Shown here: positions 43,139 through 51,434 of the stretch, in pieces
How the letters are laid out: each line of letters begins with the position of its first letter
Numbering within the stretch: position 1 is the first letter of the stretch
Source of the DNA: Hyphomicrobiales bacterium
GTDB lineage: Bacteria; Pseudomonadota; Alphaproteobacteria; Rhizobiales; Xanthobacteraceae
NCBI GenBank assembly: GCA_003169835.1
Contig: PNAI01000027.1
Location: 1 to 64,000 of the forward strand
Direction of reading: 5' to 3'
Length of the DNA stretch: 64,000 bases
Notes under the pieces: model-generated
Databases searched by the model: none
What the model was told of the DNA's origin: nothing
Seen by the model: only the letters and a program-made list of their open reading frames with translations
Translations under genes and position numbers: made by a program

Positions 43139-44233
43139 ATGCGACAGGTGCTGTCCGCCGCGTTAATCGCAATCGTGCTGTGCTTCGGCACCGACACCCG
43201 CGCTCAGGCGCCGCAAGGCTATCCGGCCGATTACGGCAAGCTGATCGATGCCGCGAAGAAGGAAGGTAAGTTGGTCATTTACTCCACCACCGACTCGGTG
43301 GCGGCCAATCCGCTGATCAAGGATTTCGAAGCGCTCTATCCCGGCATCAAAGTCGAATATTCCGACCTCAATTCCACCGAGCTGTACAACCGCTTCATCG
43401 CCGAAGCCGCAGCCAACAACGGTACCGCCGACGTGCTATGGTCGTCCGCCATGGACCTGCAGGTCAAACTGGTCGCCGACGGCCAGGCCGCGGCTTACGC
43501 CTCGCCGGAAATCAAGGCGCTGCCGAAATGGGCGGTGTGGAAAGATGCCGCCTATGGCACGACATATGAGCCGATCGCCTTCGTCTACAACAAACGCCTG
43601 GTGCCGGCCGCCGACGTACCGAAGAACCACACCGACCTGTTGAAGCTGCTCGAGGCCAAGCCCGACTTCTACAAGGGCAAAATCACGGCTTACGATCCGG
43701 AACGTTCCGGCGTCGGCTATCTGTTCGTCAATGAGGACGTGAAGAATTTCCCGGCCGCCTGGGACCTGTTCAAGAACTTCGGTAAAGCGCAAGCCAAGCT
43801 CTACACCAGCGCCGGCGCCATGATGGAGCGCGTCACCTCCGGCGAGCACCTGATCGCCTATGGCATCTTCGGCTCCTATGCGCTCGGCCGCTCGAAGAAG
43901 GACCCCAACCTCGGCATCGTCCTGCCGACGGACTACACAATGGTGACCTCGCGCGTTGCCTTCATCTCCAAGAGCGCCAAGAACCCGAACACCGGCAAGT
44001 TGTTCCTCGATTATCTTCTGTCCAAGCGTGGCCAGGAGATCGTCGCCAACAAGGCCGACCTCTATTCGCTTCGCTCCGACGTGGATGGCGAAGCAACGCT
44101 CAAGCGTGTCACCGAGCTGATCGGCGACAAGGCGCGTCCGGTGCCGATCGATGCGACGCTGCTGGAAAATCTCGACCAGACCAAGCGGCTCGCCTTCCTC
44201 GCCAAGTGGCAGGCGGCGAAAAAGGGTCAGTAA
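43139..44233 (+). CDS. Fbp/Afu-type ABC transporter substrate-binding protein
   Basis: 364-aa periplasmic binding protein of the iron(III)/2-aminoethylphosphonate-type (type 2, cluster D) group. Signal peptide of about 22 residues; then LIDAAKKEGKLVIYSTTDS, the classic AfuA/PhnS-like opening, and the VLWSSAMDLQVKLV block near 99. The pair of ligand tyrosines expected in ferric-binding FbpA is not obvious, so the substrate may be an organic anion or phosphonate rather than iron. GAGGAG precedes the ATG. The permease gene follows after a mosaic repeat (44242-44349). Confidence 0.88.
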   Translation: MRQVLSAALIAIVLCFGTDTRAQAPQGYPADYGKLIDAAKKEGKLVIYSTTDSVAANPLIKDFEALYPGIKVEYSDLNSTELYNRFIAEAAANNGTADVLWSSAMDLQVKLVADGQAAAYASPEIKALPKWAVWKDAAYGTTYEPIAFVYNKRLVPAADVPKNHTDLLKLLEAKPDFYKGKITAYDPERSGVGYLFVNEDVKNFPAAWDLFKNFGKAQAKLYTSAGAMMERVTSGEHLIAYGIFGSYALGRSKKDPNLGIVLPTDYTMVTSRVAFISKSAKNPNTGKLFLDYLLSKRGQEIVANKADLYSLRSDVDGEATLKRVTELIGDKARPVPIDATLLENLDQTKRLAFLAKWQAAKKGQ

Positions 44234-44241
44234 ATTGATCG

Positions 44242-44349
44242 CGTCATTCCGGGACCGTGCGAAAGCGCCGGACCCGGAATCCAGCTGAAAATTCGGAGCA
44301 AGTTTCTGGATTCCGGGTTCGCTCGCTTTGCTCGCGCCCCGGAATGACG
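44242..44349. repeat. Mosaic palindromic intergenic repeat inside transporter operon
   Basis: 108 bp. Outer arms CGTCATTCCGGG (44242-44253) and CCCGGAATGACG (44338-44349) are perfect; inner arms ACCCGGAATCCAG (44272-44284) and CTGGATTCCGGGT (44306-44318) are perfect over 13 bases. A CGCTCGCTTTGCTCGCGC segment lies between. This nested structure is a dispersed repeat I recall from Bradyrhizobium/Rhodopseudomonas-type genomes. It separates the binding-protein gene from the permease gene and may stabilise or attenuate the mRNA. Confidence 0.85.
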
Positions 44350-44367
44350 AGAACTTGAAAGAACTCC

Positions 44368-46038
44368 ATGCCCATCGCGATCTACCGCTTCGTCGTGCTC
44401 GGCATTACCACGCTTGCCGTGGTGGCGCCGCTGTCGCTGGTCGTCTACCAGAGCTTCCTCACTGCGCCGTTCTTCGACCATTCGGCGCGGCTTAGCCTTA
44501 GCGCCTATTCCTTCGTCTTCGCCGAGTCCGATTTCTGGCAGGCCTTCTGGACCACTCTTGCGATCTGCATCGGCATGACGGCGATCGCCGTACCGCTCGG
44601 CGCGTTGCTCGCCTTTCTGATGGTGCGCACAGACGTCCCCGGCAGACGCTACCTCGAGCCGTTGATTCTCATCCCGATCTTCGTGTCGGCAGTGGTGATC
44701 GCCTTCGGCTATGTTGTGGCGGTCGGACCGGTCGGGATATTTTCTACGCTCGCCAAGGACGTGCTCGGTTTCGTACCGTGGAATCTGTATTCGCTGGCCT
44801 CGCTGATCGCGATCGCCGGCCTCACCCATGTCCCGCATGTCTATCTCTACAGCGCGGCGGCGCTGCGCGGATTGAGCACGGACCTGGAGGAAGCGGCGCG
44901 GGTTTCCGGCGCCAATCCATTTCGGGTTGCGATCAATGTCAGCCTGCCGATGATCATGCCGGCGATCTTGTTTGCCGGCGTGCTGGTGTTCTTCCTCGGC
45001 TTCGAACTGTTCGGTCTTCCCCTGGTGCTGGGTGACCCGCAAGACGTGCTGGTGCTCTCGACCTACCTGTTCAAGCTCACCAACAAACTTGGCGTGCCGT
45101 CCTATCAATTGATGGCCGTCGTCGTGGTCGTCATCATCGCGGTCACCGCGCCGCTGGTGTTCTTGCAGCGCCTGTTGCTGCGCCAGGCACAGCGCTACGT
45201 CTCGGTGCGCGGCAAGGGCCTGAAGACGCAACCGCTCAGGCTTCATGGCTGGCGCTGGTTTGCCTTCGCGGCAATTGTATTCTGGCTGTTCGTCACTGTG
45301 GCGGTGCCGCTGTTCGGCATCACGTTGCGCTCGTTCGTGGTGACCTGGGGCGAAGGCGTGAAGCTTTCCGAGGTTCTCACGCTCGACCATTATCGCGAAC
45401 TGATCGACTACCCCAACGTCGTGCGCGGCATCCTCAACACGCTCGGCATCGGCGTGATCGGCGGCGCCGCGGCGGTCGCCTGCTACACCGCGATCGCGCT
45501 CGCGGTGCATCGCTGGAATTCGGGCTGGACGCGTCTCGTCGACTACATGGTGATGGTGCCGCGCGCCATGCCGGGCCTGGTCGCCGGCCTCGCGCTGTTA
45601 TGGGTGTTCCTGTTCGTGCCGTTTATGTCTCCGCTGCGCTCGACCATGTTCTCGATCTGGCTCGCTTATTCGATCGTCTGGCTCGCCTATGGCATGCGGC
45701 TGATATCCGGCACGCTGCTGCAAGTCGCGCCCGAGCTGGAGGAAGCCGCGCGCGTTTCCGGCGCCAACGATCTGCGTGTGAAGCGCGACGTCACCATTCC
45801 GTTGATCAAATACGGCATGCTGGCAAGCTGGCTGCTGATCTTCCTGATCTTCGTGCGCGAATATTCCACCGGCATATATCTACTCGGACCCGGCACCGAA
45901 GTGATCGGCTCGCTGCTGGTGTCGCTGTGGGGTACCGGCGCGATTGATCTGGTGTCTGCCCTTTCCGTCGTCAACGTGGTGATGATCGGCGCCGGTCTTG
46001 CCGTCGCGGTCCGGCTCGGAGTGCGCCTGCATGGCTGA
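44368..46038 (+). CDS. Fbp/Afu-type ABC transporter permease, fused two-domain
   Basis: 556-aa inner-membrane protein with two homologous permease halves of about six membrane spans each. The two cytoplasmic EAA loops are EEAARVSGANPFRVAINVS (about residue 174) and EEAARVSGANDLRVKRDVT (about 459). Such fusion is usual in FbpB/AfuB. It forms one pore with two copies of the overlapping ATPase gene product (8-base overlap at 46031-46038). Substrate as for the binding protein, unresolved. Confidence 0.93.
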   Translation: MPIAIYRFVVLGITTLAVVAPLSLVVYQSFLTAPFFDHSARLSLSAYSFVFAESDFWQAFWTTLAICIGMTAIAVPLGALLAFLMVRTDVPGRRYLEPLILIPIFVSAVVIAFGYVVAVGPVGIFSTLAKDVLGFVPWNLYSLASLIAIAGLTHVPHVYLYSAAALRGLSTDLEEAARVSGANPFRVAINVSLPMIMPAILFAGVLVFFLGFELFGLPLVLGDPQDVLVLSTYLFKLTNKLGVPSYQLMAVVVVVIIAVTAPLVFLQRLLLRQAQRYVSVRGKGLKTQPLRLHGWRWFAFAAIVFWLFVTVAVPLFGITLRSFVVTWGEGVKLSEVLTLDHYRELIDYPNVVRGILNTLGIGVIGGAAAVACYTAIALAVHRWNSGWTRLVDYMVMVPRAMPGLVAGLALLWVFLFVPFMSPLRSTMFSIWLAYSIVWLAYGMRLISGTLLQVAPELEEAARVSGANDLRVKRDVTIPLIKYGMLASWLLIFLIFVREYSTGIYLLGPGTEVIGSLLVSLWGTGAIDLVSALSVVNVVMIGAGLAVAVRLGVRLHG

Positions 46039-47086
46039 TCTCTTGGTGAAGGATCTCAAGTTGCGGCTCGGCGACAATGAGATTCTTAAAAGTGTTTCGC
46101 TCAGTGTCACGCCCGGCCAGGTCGTGGCGTTGCTCGGACCCTCGGGGAGCGGCAAGACCACGCTGCTGCGCGCGATCGCCGGCCTGGAGGTGCCGCACGG
46201 CGGTTCGATTTCGATCGGCGAGAGCGTGTTCTTCGACGCCGCGCGCGGCATCGAACTGCCGGCCGAGCAGCGCGGGCTCGGCTTGGTGTTCCAATCCTAT
46301 GCACTGTGGCCGCACCGTACCGTATTCGACAACGTCGCCTATGGTCTCAAGTTGCGCAAGACGCCCGCAGCCGAAATCAAAACGCGGGTCGAGAAGACGC
46401 TGGCGCAGATCGGCCTTGGCCATCTCGCCGCGCGGTATCCGCACCAGCTTTCCGGCGGCCAGCAGCAGCGCGTCGCCATCGCCCGCGCGCTGGTCTACGA
46501 GCCGCCGGTGCTCCTGCTCGACGAGCCGCTGTCGAACCTCGATGCCAAGCTGCGCGAGGAAGCGCGCGCCTGGCTGCGTACGCTGATCGTGACGCTCGGC
46601 CTGTCGGCGATCCATGTGACGCATGACCAGGTGGAGGCAATGGCCATCGCCGACCGCATTATCCTGCTCGACGCCGGCGTGGTCACGCAGGAAGGCGCGC
46701 CGACGGCGCTCTACAACGAGCCCGGGACGTTGTTCACGGCGGAATTCATGGGCAGCAACAACCGGCTTGACGGCAAGCTAGTGGAGATATCCGGCGGGCG
46801 CGCGAGCATGGAGGTGTTCGGAGAGCGCATCACCGGAATGGCGCGCACGAAAGCCGCGGCCGGCAGCAATGCGACCGGCATCATCCGGATCGAACGCGTG
46901 CGCTGCGCGTCGAGTGCCGGCCCGAACCGGCTGAAGATGGAGCTCAAGGCGCCGATGTATCTCGGCGAGCGCTGGGAGCTGGTGTTCGCACGCGAGCACC
47001 TCACCGTGCGCGCCTATGCCTCGTCGCCGCTCAAGCCGGGCGAGCATTACGTCGAATTCCCCGCCGAAGCGTTGTGGGTGTTTTAG
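46031..47086 (+). CDS. Fbp/Afu-type ABC transporter ATP-binding protein
   Basis: 351-aa ATPase with a C-terminal TOBE regulatory domain (about 265-350). Walker [10 protein letters not shown], signature [15 protein letters not shown], Walker [14 protein letters not shown]-loop [10 protein letters not shown]. The ATG at 46031 is inside the end of the permease gene; the longer frame from 45998 is rejected because it lies in another gene. The order binding protein-permease-ATPase followed by a DapA-family gene suggests that the imported compound is metabolised by that aldolase. Confidence 0.93.
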   Translation: MADLLVKDLKLRLGDNEILKSVSLSVTPGQVVALLGPSGSGKTTLLRAIAGLEVPHGGSISIGESVFFDAARGIELPAEQRGLGLVFQSYALWPHRTVFDNVAYGLKLRKTPAAEIKTRVEKTLAQIGLGHLAARYPHQLSGGQQQRVAIARALVYEPPVLLLDEPLSNLDAKLREEARAWLRTLIVTLGLSAIHVTHDQVEAMAIADRIILLDAGVVTQEGAPTALYNEPGTLFTAEFMGSNNRLDGKLVEISGGRASMEVFGERITGMARTKAAAGSNATGIIRIERVRCASSAGPNRLKMELKAPMYLGERWELVFAREHLTVRAYASSPLKPGEHYVEFPAEALWVF

Positions 47087-47109
47087 GGAACGCGTGCTAC
47101 GAATATCGC

Positions 47110-47991
47110 ATGAAAGAATTTCACGGCGTTTTCCCCTATCTGGTTTCGCCAATCGACGCGGCCGGCCGCGTAAAGACCGAAGTGCTCGGACGATTGGCTT
47201 CCGACCTCGTCAAGGCCGGTGTGCATGGGTTGACGCCGCTCGGCTCGACTGGCGAATTCGCCTATCTCAACAGCGAGCAGCGCACCGCGGTCGTGAAGGC
47301 AACCATCGAGGCCGCCGGCGGCCGCGTGCCGGTGGTCGCTGGCGTTGCATCCACGTCAACGGCCGACGCGGTGGCGCAGGCAAAGAATTATGAGCGGCTT
47401 GGCGCGGACGGCATTCTTGCGATCCTTGAGGCATACTTCCCTCTGAAGGATGCGCAGACCGAATCCTATTTTCGCGCGATTGCCGACGCGGTGGGCATTC
47501 CGGTGGTGCTCTACACCAATCCGCAGTTCCAGCGCAGCGATCTCTCGCTCGATGTGATCGCTCGACTCTCTGAGCATAAGCGTATCCGCTACATCAAGGA
47601 CGCGTCGACCAATACCGGGCGGCTGCTTTCGATCATGAACCGCTGCCCGGACCTCAAGGTCTTCTCTGCCTCCGCGCATATTCCCGCCGCTGTGATGTTG
47701 ATCGGCGGCGTCGGCTGGATGGCGGGACCGGCGTGCATCATTCCCAAGCAAAGCGTGCGGCTCTATGAGCTTTGCCGCGCCGGCAAGTGGAAAGAGGCGA
47801 TGGCGTTGCAGCGCGGCCTATGGCGCATCAACGAAGTTTTTGCGTGTTTCAATCTTGCGGCCTGCATCAAGGCAGCCTTGCAGATTCAAGGATACGATGT
47901 GGGCGATCCGGTGCCGCCGCAGGCCGCGCTCAGCGCCGAAGAACGAAAAATCGTCAAAGCCATCCTCGCGGACATCGGCAAGCGGCGCTGA
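47110..47991 (+). CDS. DapA/NanA-family (class I, Schiff-base) aldolase or hydratase
   Basis: 293-aa TIM-barrel protein of the dihydrodipicolinate synthase/N-acetylneuraminate lyase superfamily. Schiff-base lysine in YIKDAS (Lys163), catalytic Tyr in LYTNPQ (Tyr135) and the GSTGE carboxylate-binding motif (45-49) are all present. Genome DapA is normally elsewhere, so this copy more likely acts on the transported compound (2-oxo acid aldolase or dehydratase). It follows the ATPase gene by 23 bases on the same strand. The acyl-CoA synthetase downstream is convergent with a 2-base gap. Confidence 0.88.
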   Translation: MKEFHGVFPYLVSPIDAAGRVKTEVLGRLASDLVKAGVHGLTPLGSTGEFAYLNSEQRTAVVKATIEAAGGRVPVVAGVASTSTADAVAQAKNYERLGADGILAILEAYFPLKDAQTESYFRAIADAVGIPVVLYTNPQFQRSDLSLDVIARLSEHKRIRYIKDASTNTGRLLSIMNRCPDLKVFSASAHIPAAVMLIGGVGWMAGPACIIPKQSVRLYELCRAGKWKEAMALQRGLWRINEVFACFNLAACIKAALQIQGYDVGDPVPPQAALSAEERKIVKAILADIGKRR

Positions 47992-47993
47992 GT

Positions 47994-49610
47994 TCAACCA
48001 CGCGTGCGCAACAGCCGGCGTATCACCTTGCCGGTCGTGGTCATGGGTAACTCGTCGATGAAGGCCACTTCGCGCGGATACTCATGCCCCGAGAGCCTTG
48101 TCTTGACGAAGGCCTGGATGTCGGCGGCGAGCGCGTCGGACGGCGCGTGGGTGGGTTTGAGCACAATGAAGGCTTTGACGATCTCGGTGCGCACCGGATC
48201 GGGCTTGCCGACGACGGCTGCGAGCGCGACCGCGGGATGTTTGATCAGGCAATCCTCGATCTCGGTCGGTCCGATGCGGTAGCCGGAGGATGTGATCACG
48301 TCGTCGTCGCGACCGACGAAGTGAAAATAGCCATCGTCGTCGACCAGGCCCTGATCGCCGGTCGTCATCCAGTCGCCGATGAACTTCTCGCGCGTCGCTT
48401 CCGGCCGATCCCAATATTCGAGGAACATCACCGGATCGGGCCGCCGCATGGCGATCTGACCCACCTCGCCTACGGCTGCACGCTCACCATCGGGACGGAT
48501 CACCGCGACCGTGTGGCCGGGCACCGGTTTGCCGATGGCACCGGGCCGCGACACGCCAATCGCACCGCAACCGGAGAGAACCAGATTGCATTCGGTCTGG
48601 CCGTAGAATTCGTTGATGGTGAGCCCAAGGGCTGATTTGCCCCATTCGTAGGTCTCCGCACCCAACGCCTCCCCGCCCGAGCCGACCGTGCGCAACCGGA
48701 TATCGTGGCGCCCTTGCGGTTTGAGAGCCGAGCGCAACATCCGAAGCGCAGTCGGCGGAATGAACGCATTGCGCACGCCCTGGCGGGCCATGAGTGCGAA
48801 GGCCTCCTCCGGGTCGAAACGGTCGAAGCGGCGCGCCACCACCGGGACACCACAATAGAGACCCGGCAGCAGCACGTTGAGCAGGCCGCCGGCCCATGCC
48901 CAGTCCGCCGGTGTCCAGATGCGGTCACCAGGTTGCGGAAAAAACTCGTGATGCGTTTCGATGCCTGGCAGATGGCCGAGCAGCACGCGGTGACCATGCA
49001 GCGCGCCCTTGGGCTGGCCAGTCGTACCCGACGTGTAGACCATCATCGCGGGGTCGTCTGGCGTCGTTGGCTCGGGCGTGAAGTCGGCCGATGCGCGCGC
49101 AAGCGTTTCGTGAAAGCCGAGCGTGCCCGTTTCCGGCCCATCAATCGAAAGGATCAGCTCGATGCCGGGGGCCTCAACGCGGATCGGCGCGAGCTTGGCG
49201 AGACCTTGTGCGTTGGTGATGAGCGCCTTGGCGCCGGAGTTCTGCAAGCGATAGGAAATCGCATCGGCACCGAACAACATGGCGAGTGGCAACGCGATGG
49301 CCGCCAGCTTGTAGACCGCGATGTGAATGGCGGCGACCTCGGGCGCTTGCGGCAACAGGATGGCCACGCGATCGCCGCGGCCGATGCCGTGCGCACGCAG
49401 CGCGTTGGCGAGGCGGTTGGAGGTTTCTTTCAACCAGCCATAACTGATTTCTTGCGTGTGACCGTCGCTTTGCACCGCAAGGATGGCAAGCCGACGGGCG
49501 TCAATCGCCGCCCAGCGATCGCAAGCATCCACGCCGATGTTGAAGCGCGCCGGCACCTGCCAGCGAAATTGGCGATAGAGTTCGTCGTAATCGCGGGCCG
49601 GCGGAAGCAT
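47994..49610 (-). CDS. Acyl-CoA synthetase, AMP-forming (acetyl-/medium-chain type)
   Basis: 538-aa adenylate-forming ligase. AMP motif VYTSGTTGQPKGALH near residue 195, YGQTECN near 338, hinge GDQGLVDDDGYFHFVGRDDD, SSGYRIGPTEIED (the acetyl-CoA-synthetase/medium-chain branch form) and the catalytic lysine in MTTTGKVIRRLL at the C-terminus. It would activate a short- or medium-chain carboxylate. Convergent with the DapA-family gene; an intergenic region of about 380-420 bases lies upstream. Substrate unknown. Confidence 0.9.
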   Translation of the reverse strand: MLPPARDYDELYRQFRWQVPARFNIGVDACDRWAAIDARRLAILAVQSDGHTQEISYGWLKETSNRLANALRAHGIGRGDRVAILLPQAPEVAAIHIAVYKLAAIALPLAMLFGADAISYRLQNSGAKALITNAQGLAKLAPIRVEAPGIELILSIDGPETGTLGFHETLARASADFTPEPTTPDDPAMMVYTSGTTGQPKGALHGHRVLLGHLPGIETHHEFFPQPGDRIWTPADWAWAGGLLNVLLPGLYCGVPVVARRFDRFDPEEAFALMARQGVRNAFIPPTALRMLRSALKPQGRHDIRLRTVGSGGEALGAETYEWGKSALGLTINEFYGQTECNLVLSGCGAIGVSRPGAIGKPVPGHTVAVIRPDGERAAVGEVGQIAMRRPDPVMFLEYWDRPEATREKFIGDWMTTGDQGLVDDDGYFHFVGRDDDVITSSGYRIGPTEIEDCLIKHPAVALAAVVGKPDPVRTEIVKAFIVLKPTHAPSDALAADIQAFVKTRLSGHEYPREVAFIDELPMTTTGKVIRRLLRTRG

Positions 49611-50027
49611 CAGGCGGTAAGTTAGTTGGGCAGCGCCAAGCGGTCCAGGCGCAATCGCAGCGTCCCCTTTTGAAACACTGTGCTGCGGCGCGGGCGTAGG
49701 TTTAGCGGCCAGAGTCCGCAGGTATTAACTGCATTCTTTAGTGCGTCATGCGCGAGTCATCCGGCGAATCCTTATTAACCGCCACGTGGAGGCCGCGACT
49801 CCCCAAATAAACCCTGGGTTTTTAAGCGCTGTTGCAACAACGCCGCACTGGCCTGGAATTGCGCGCCACCCGTTATTGTTCGCGCGGGCGAAACGGGGTA
49901 ATTTTCATATTAACAATCCCGCAAGGGGTTGCGCGACGTTCGCACCTTAGTGTCGTAGAAATCAGGGCGCGCGGACGAAGCGAATTAAGTCGTGTGTAAG
50001 ATCGGCGTCGTGTTTGAGTTGAGTGCT
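49611..50027. other. 417-bp region without a recognised gene, upstream of the acyl-CoA synthetase
   Basis: It should contain the promoter of the acyl-CoA synthetase (minus) and perhaps of the small plus-strand gene at 50028. Visible are short AT-rich islands and a weak AACCC-TGGGTTTTT stem near 49810-49824. A 69-codon plus-strand frame at 49741-49950 has no coding features. No RNA gene recognised. Confidence 0.5.
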
Positions 50028-50237
50028 GTGATCGATATTGATGTCGTGCTGGTGAATATTGAAGACCGTACCGCCTATTGCTCGGACGGCGTCACAAGAA
50101 TATTTTTTGAGATGTACGACGCCGATGCGCAGCTCACGGAAGATCCGGACGAAGCCATCGCCGCCGTCGTAAAGGTTCGCGACGATCAGTTTATCGTTCT
50201 CAATCTGATCGACGAGAAGCCGGTCGAGCTTCACTGA
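50028..50237 (+). CDS. Small acidic hypothetical protein
   Basis: About 69 aa (81 aa if the upstream GTG at 49992 is used). Strongly acidic and compact, without signal or membrane span: VIDIDVVLVNIEDRT, then IFFEMYDADAQLTEDPDEAI and a hydrophobic C-terminal strand (DQFIVLNLIDEKPVEL). The composition and even beta-like hydrophobic pattern look coding. No family recognised. Start is uncertain (two GTG choices, weak ribosome binding sites). The minus-strand frame across the same region looks like a shadow. Confidence 0.5.
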   Translation: MIDIDVVLVNIEDRTAYCSDGVTRIFFEMYDADAQLTEDPDEAIAAVVKVRDDQFIVLNLIDEKPVELH

Positions 50238-50287
50238 AAACTTCACACTTCTGCAAAACAATACCTTTGCAAAGCAGAAACGCAGAC

Positions 50288-50309
50288 GCCCAGCCGTCGC
50301 TGGCTGGGC
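50288..50309. terminator. Hairpin between small gene and HU gene
   Basis: GCCCAGCC-GTCGCT-GGCTGGGC, perfect 8-bp stem, 50 bases after the stop at 50237 and 30 bases from the HU stop at 50340. Convergent placement suits a bidirectional terminator, though neither side has a strong T-run. Confidence 0.5.
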
Positions 50310-50339
50310 ATCCGAGCTCATTCCGTCCGCAGGAACTGA

Positions 50340-50666
50340 CTAGATCGATTCTTTGAGTTCTTTGGCCGCGCGGAACGCGACCTTCTTGCTCGCCTTGATC
50401 TGGATGGGCTCGCCGGTGGCGGGATTGCGTCCCATGCGCGCCGCGCGGCGCCGCACCACCAAGATCCCCAGACCCGCGAGACGGATGCGGTCGCCCTTCT
50501 TGAGGTGTTTGGAGACCAGGCCGACCAGGTCGTTGAGGATGGCTTCCGCCTGCTTCTTGGGCATCTCGTGATCGGCGGCGAGACTCGCGGCGAGGTGCTT
50601 AAGGCTGACGGTATTTACTTTGGGCTTAATAGAAACGGGCTTAGTTGAAGCGGGCTGCATGGCCAT
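50340..50666 (-). CDS. HU/IHF-family DNA-binding protein with N-terminal extension
   Basis: 108 aa. The HU core (about residues 20-108) is clear: KKQAEAILNDLVGLVSKHLKKGD, and the DNA-binding arm RRRAARMGRNPATGEPIQI containing the RNP motif. A roughly 20-residue Ala/Pro/Lys tail precedes it (MQPASTKPVSIKPKV). It would bend and compact DNA; the IHF-like RNP is kept. ATG 50666 follows GGGGAGT; an ATG two codons later is possible. Upstream 159 bases hold its promoter. Extended HU-like proteins are common in Bradyrhizobium-like genomes besides the canonical HU. Confidence 0.9.
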   Translation of the reverse strand: MAMQPASTKPVSIKPKVNTVSLKHLAASLAADHEMPKKQAEAILNDLVGLVSKHLKKGDRIRLAGLGILVVRRRAARMGRNPATGEPIQIKASKKVAFRAAKELKESI

Positions 50667-50825
50667 GGTGTCGCGACTCCCCTTGAAAATAGTGCTTTCT
50701 GAAAACACAGAATTGTGTTGTCCGCAATCGGATAACGCAGGATACGCCCATAAACATTGGCTTGCGGTGGATGATTTTCATCGCGGGCGAATGGGGGGAT
50801 TGTCAAAAGTGCCCGTTTTTGCTCA

Positions 50826-51332
50826 TCAATCCGCCCTCTCATTGGGCGAGGCCAGGATTAACGCCCAGAAAACCTTATATTTCGAACCCGGTGCATAGAC
50901 CGCTGCAATGCCGATCCGGGTCACCTCCAGGCTCAGCATATTGGCCCGGTGGCCCGGCGAATCACGCCAGCCGGAGAAAGCCTCCGCCAGCGTGTGGTAG
51001 CCGGCCGCAACGTTCTCCACCACCGCCCTGGCCCTGACCGTCGATTTCCTGATCCGCTCTGAAAAAGAGACTCCAACGTTGTGCCCGACCTCATTGCGTG
51101 CTGCCATGGTGCGTGCCTGTTCCTGTGCAAGCCGCATCAGCTCGCGATCGATAGTCACCGGACCGAGGCCATTGTTGCGGCGAAAGCCGGAAATCATGGA
51201 CGCTGCTGCCTTGGCGTCGAGTTCGGTATGAGCCGCGGCAAGGCTGACATAGAAGCTCGGTATTTCGTCGGTCGTCTGCGGTTCTGCAGCGCAAGCGGCC
51301 AATCCAATTCCGAGCAAAAAAGCAGCAAGCAT
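50826..51332 (-). CDS. CAP/SCP-domain lipoprotein
   Basis: 168-aa exported protein with a lipoprotein signal peptide (MLAAFLLGIGLAACAAE; lipobox LAAC at about 11-14) and a CAP (SCP/PR1, YkwD-like) domain. The domain blocks are DRELMRLAQEQARTMAARNE (first conserved His region near 90: GHNVG), ENVAAGYHTLAEAFSGWRDS and SPGHRANML. CAP domains in bacteria are envelope proteins of unclear activity. ATG 51332 follows AGAGGG; longer frames from 51368 or 51407 would add a basic cytoplasmic-like N-terminus. Confidence 0.85.
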   Translation of the reverse strand: MLAAFLLGIGLAACAAEPQTTDEIPSFYVSLAAAHTELDAKAAASMISGFRRNNGLGPVTIDRELMRLAQEQARTMAARNEVGHNVGVSFSERIRKSTVRARAVVENVAAGYHTLAEAFSGWRDSPGHRANMLSLEVTRIGIAAVYAPGSKYKVFWALILASPNERAD

Positions 51333-51434
51333 CCGGGCAACCCTCTCAATGGTCGAACAATGCCGCATCCAAGACTCCGAATGGCCAAGACACGGAGTAT
51401 TCGCCAACCCCTGTCAAACAGTAAACTTCGGCAC

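Noticed and set aside
44242-44349. Reading the mosaic palindrome as an insertion-sequence end or CRISPR
   Set aside because: No transposase or target duplication; nested perfect arms fit a REP-like dispersed repeat instead.
44227-45510. 427-codon minus-strand frame
   Set aside because: Antisense to the permease gene and runs through the palindromic repeat.
49741-49950. 69-codon plus-strand frame
   Set aside because: Arg-rich, without ribosome binding site or hydrophobic pattern of a protein.
49962-50321. 119-codon minus-strand frame opposite the small acidic protein
   Set aside because: No clear start and contains the terminator-like hairpin; the plus-strand frame has a more protein-like pattern.
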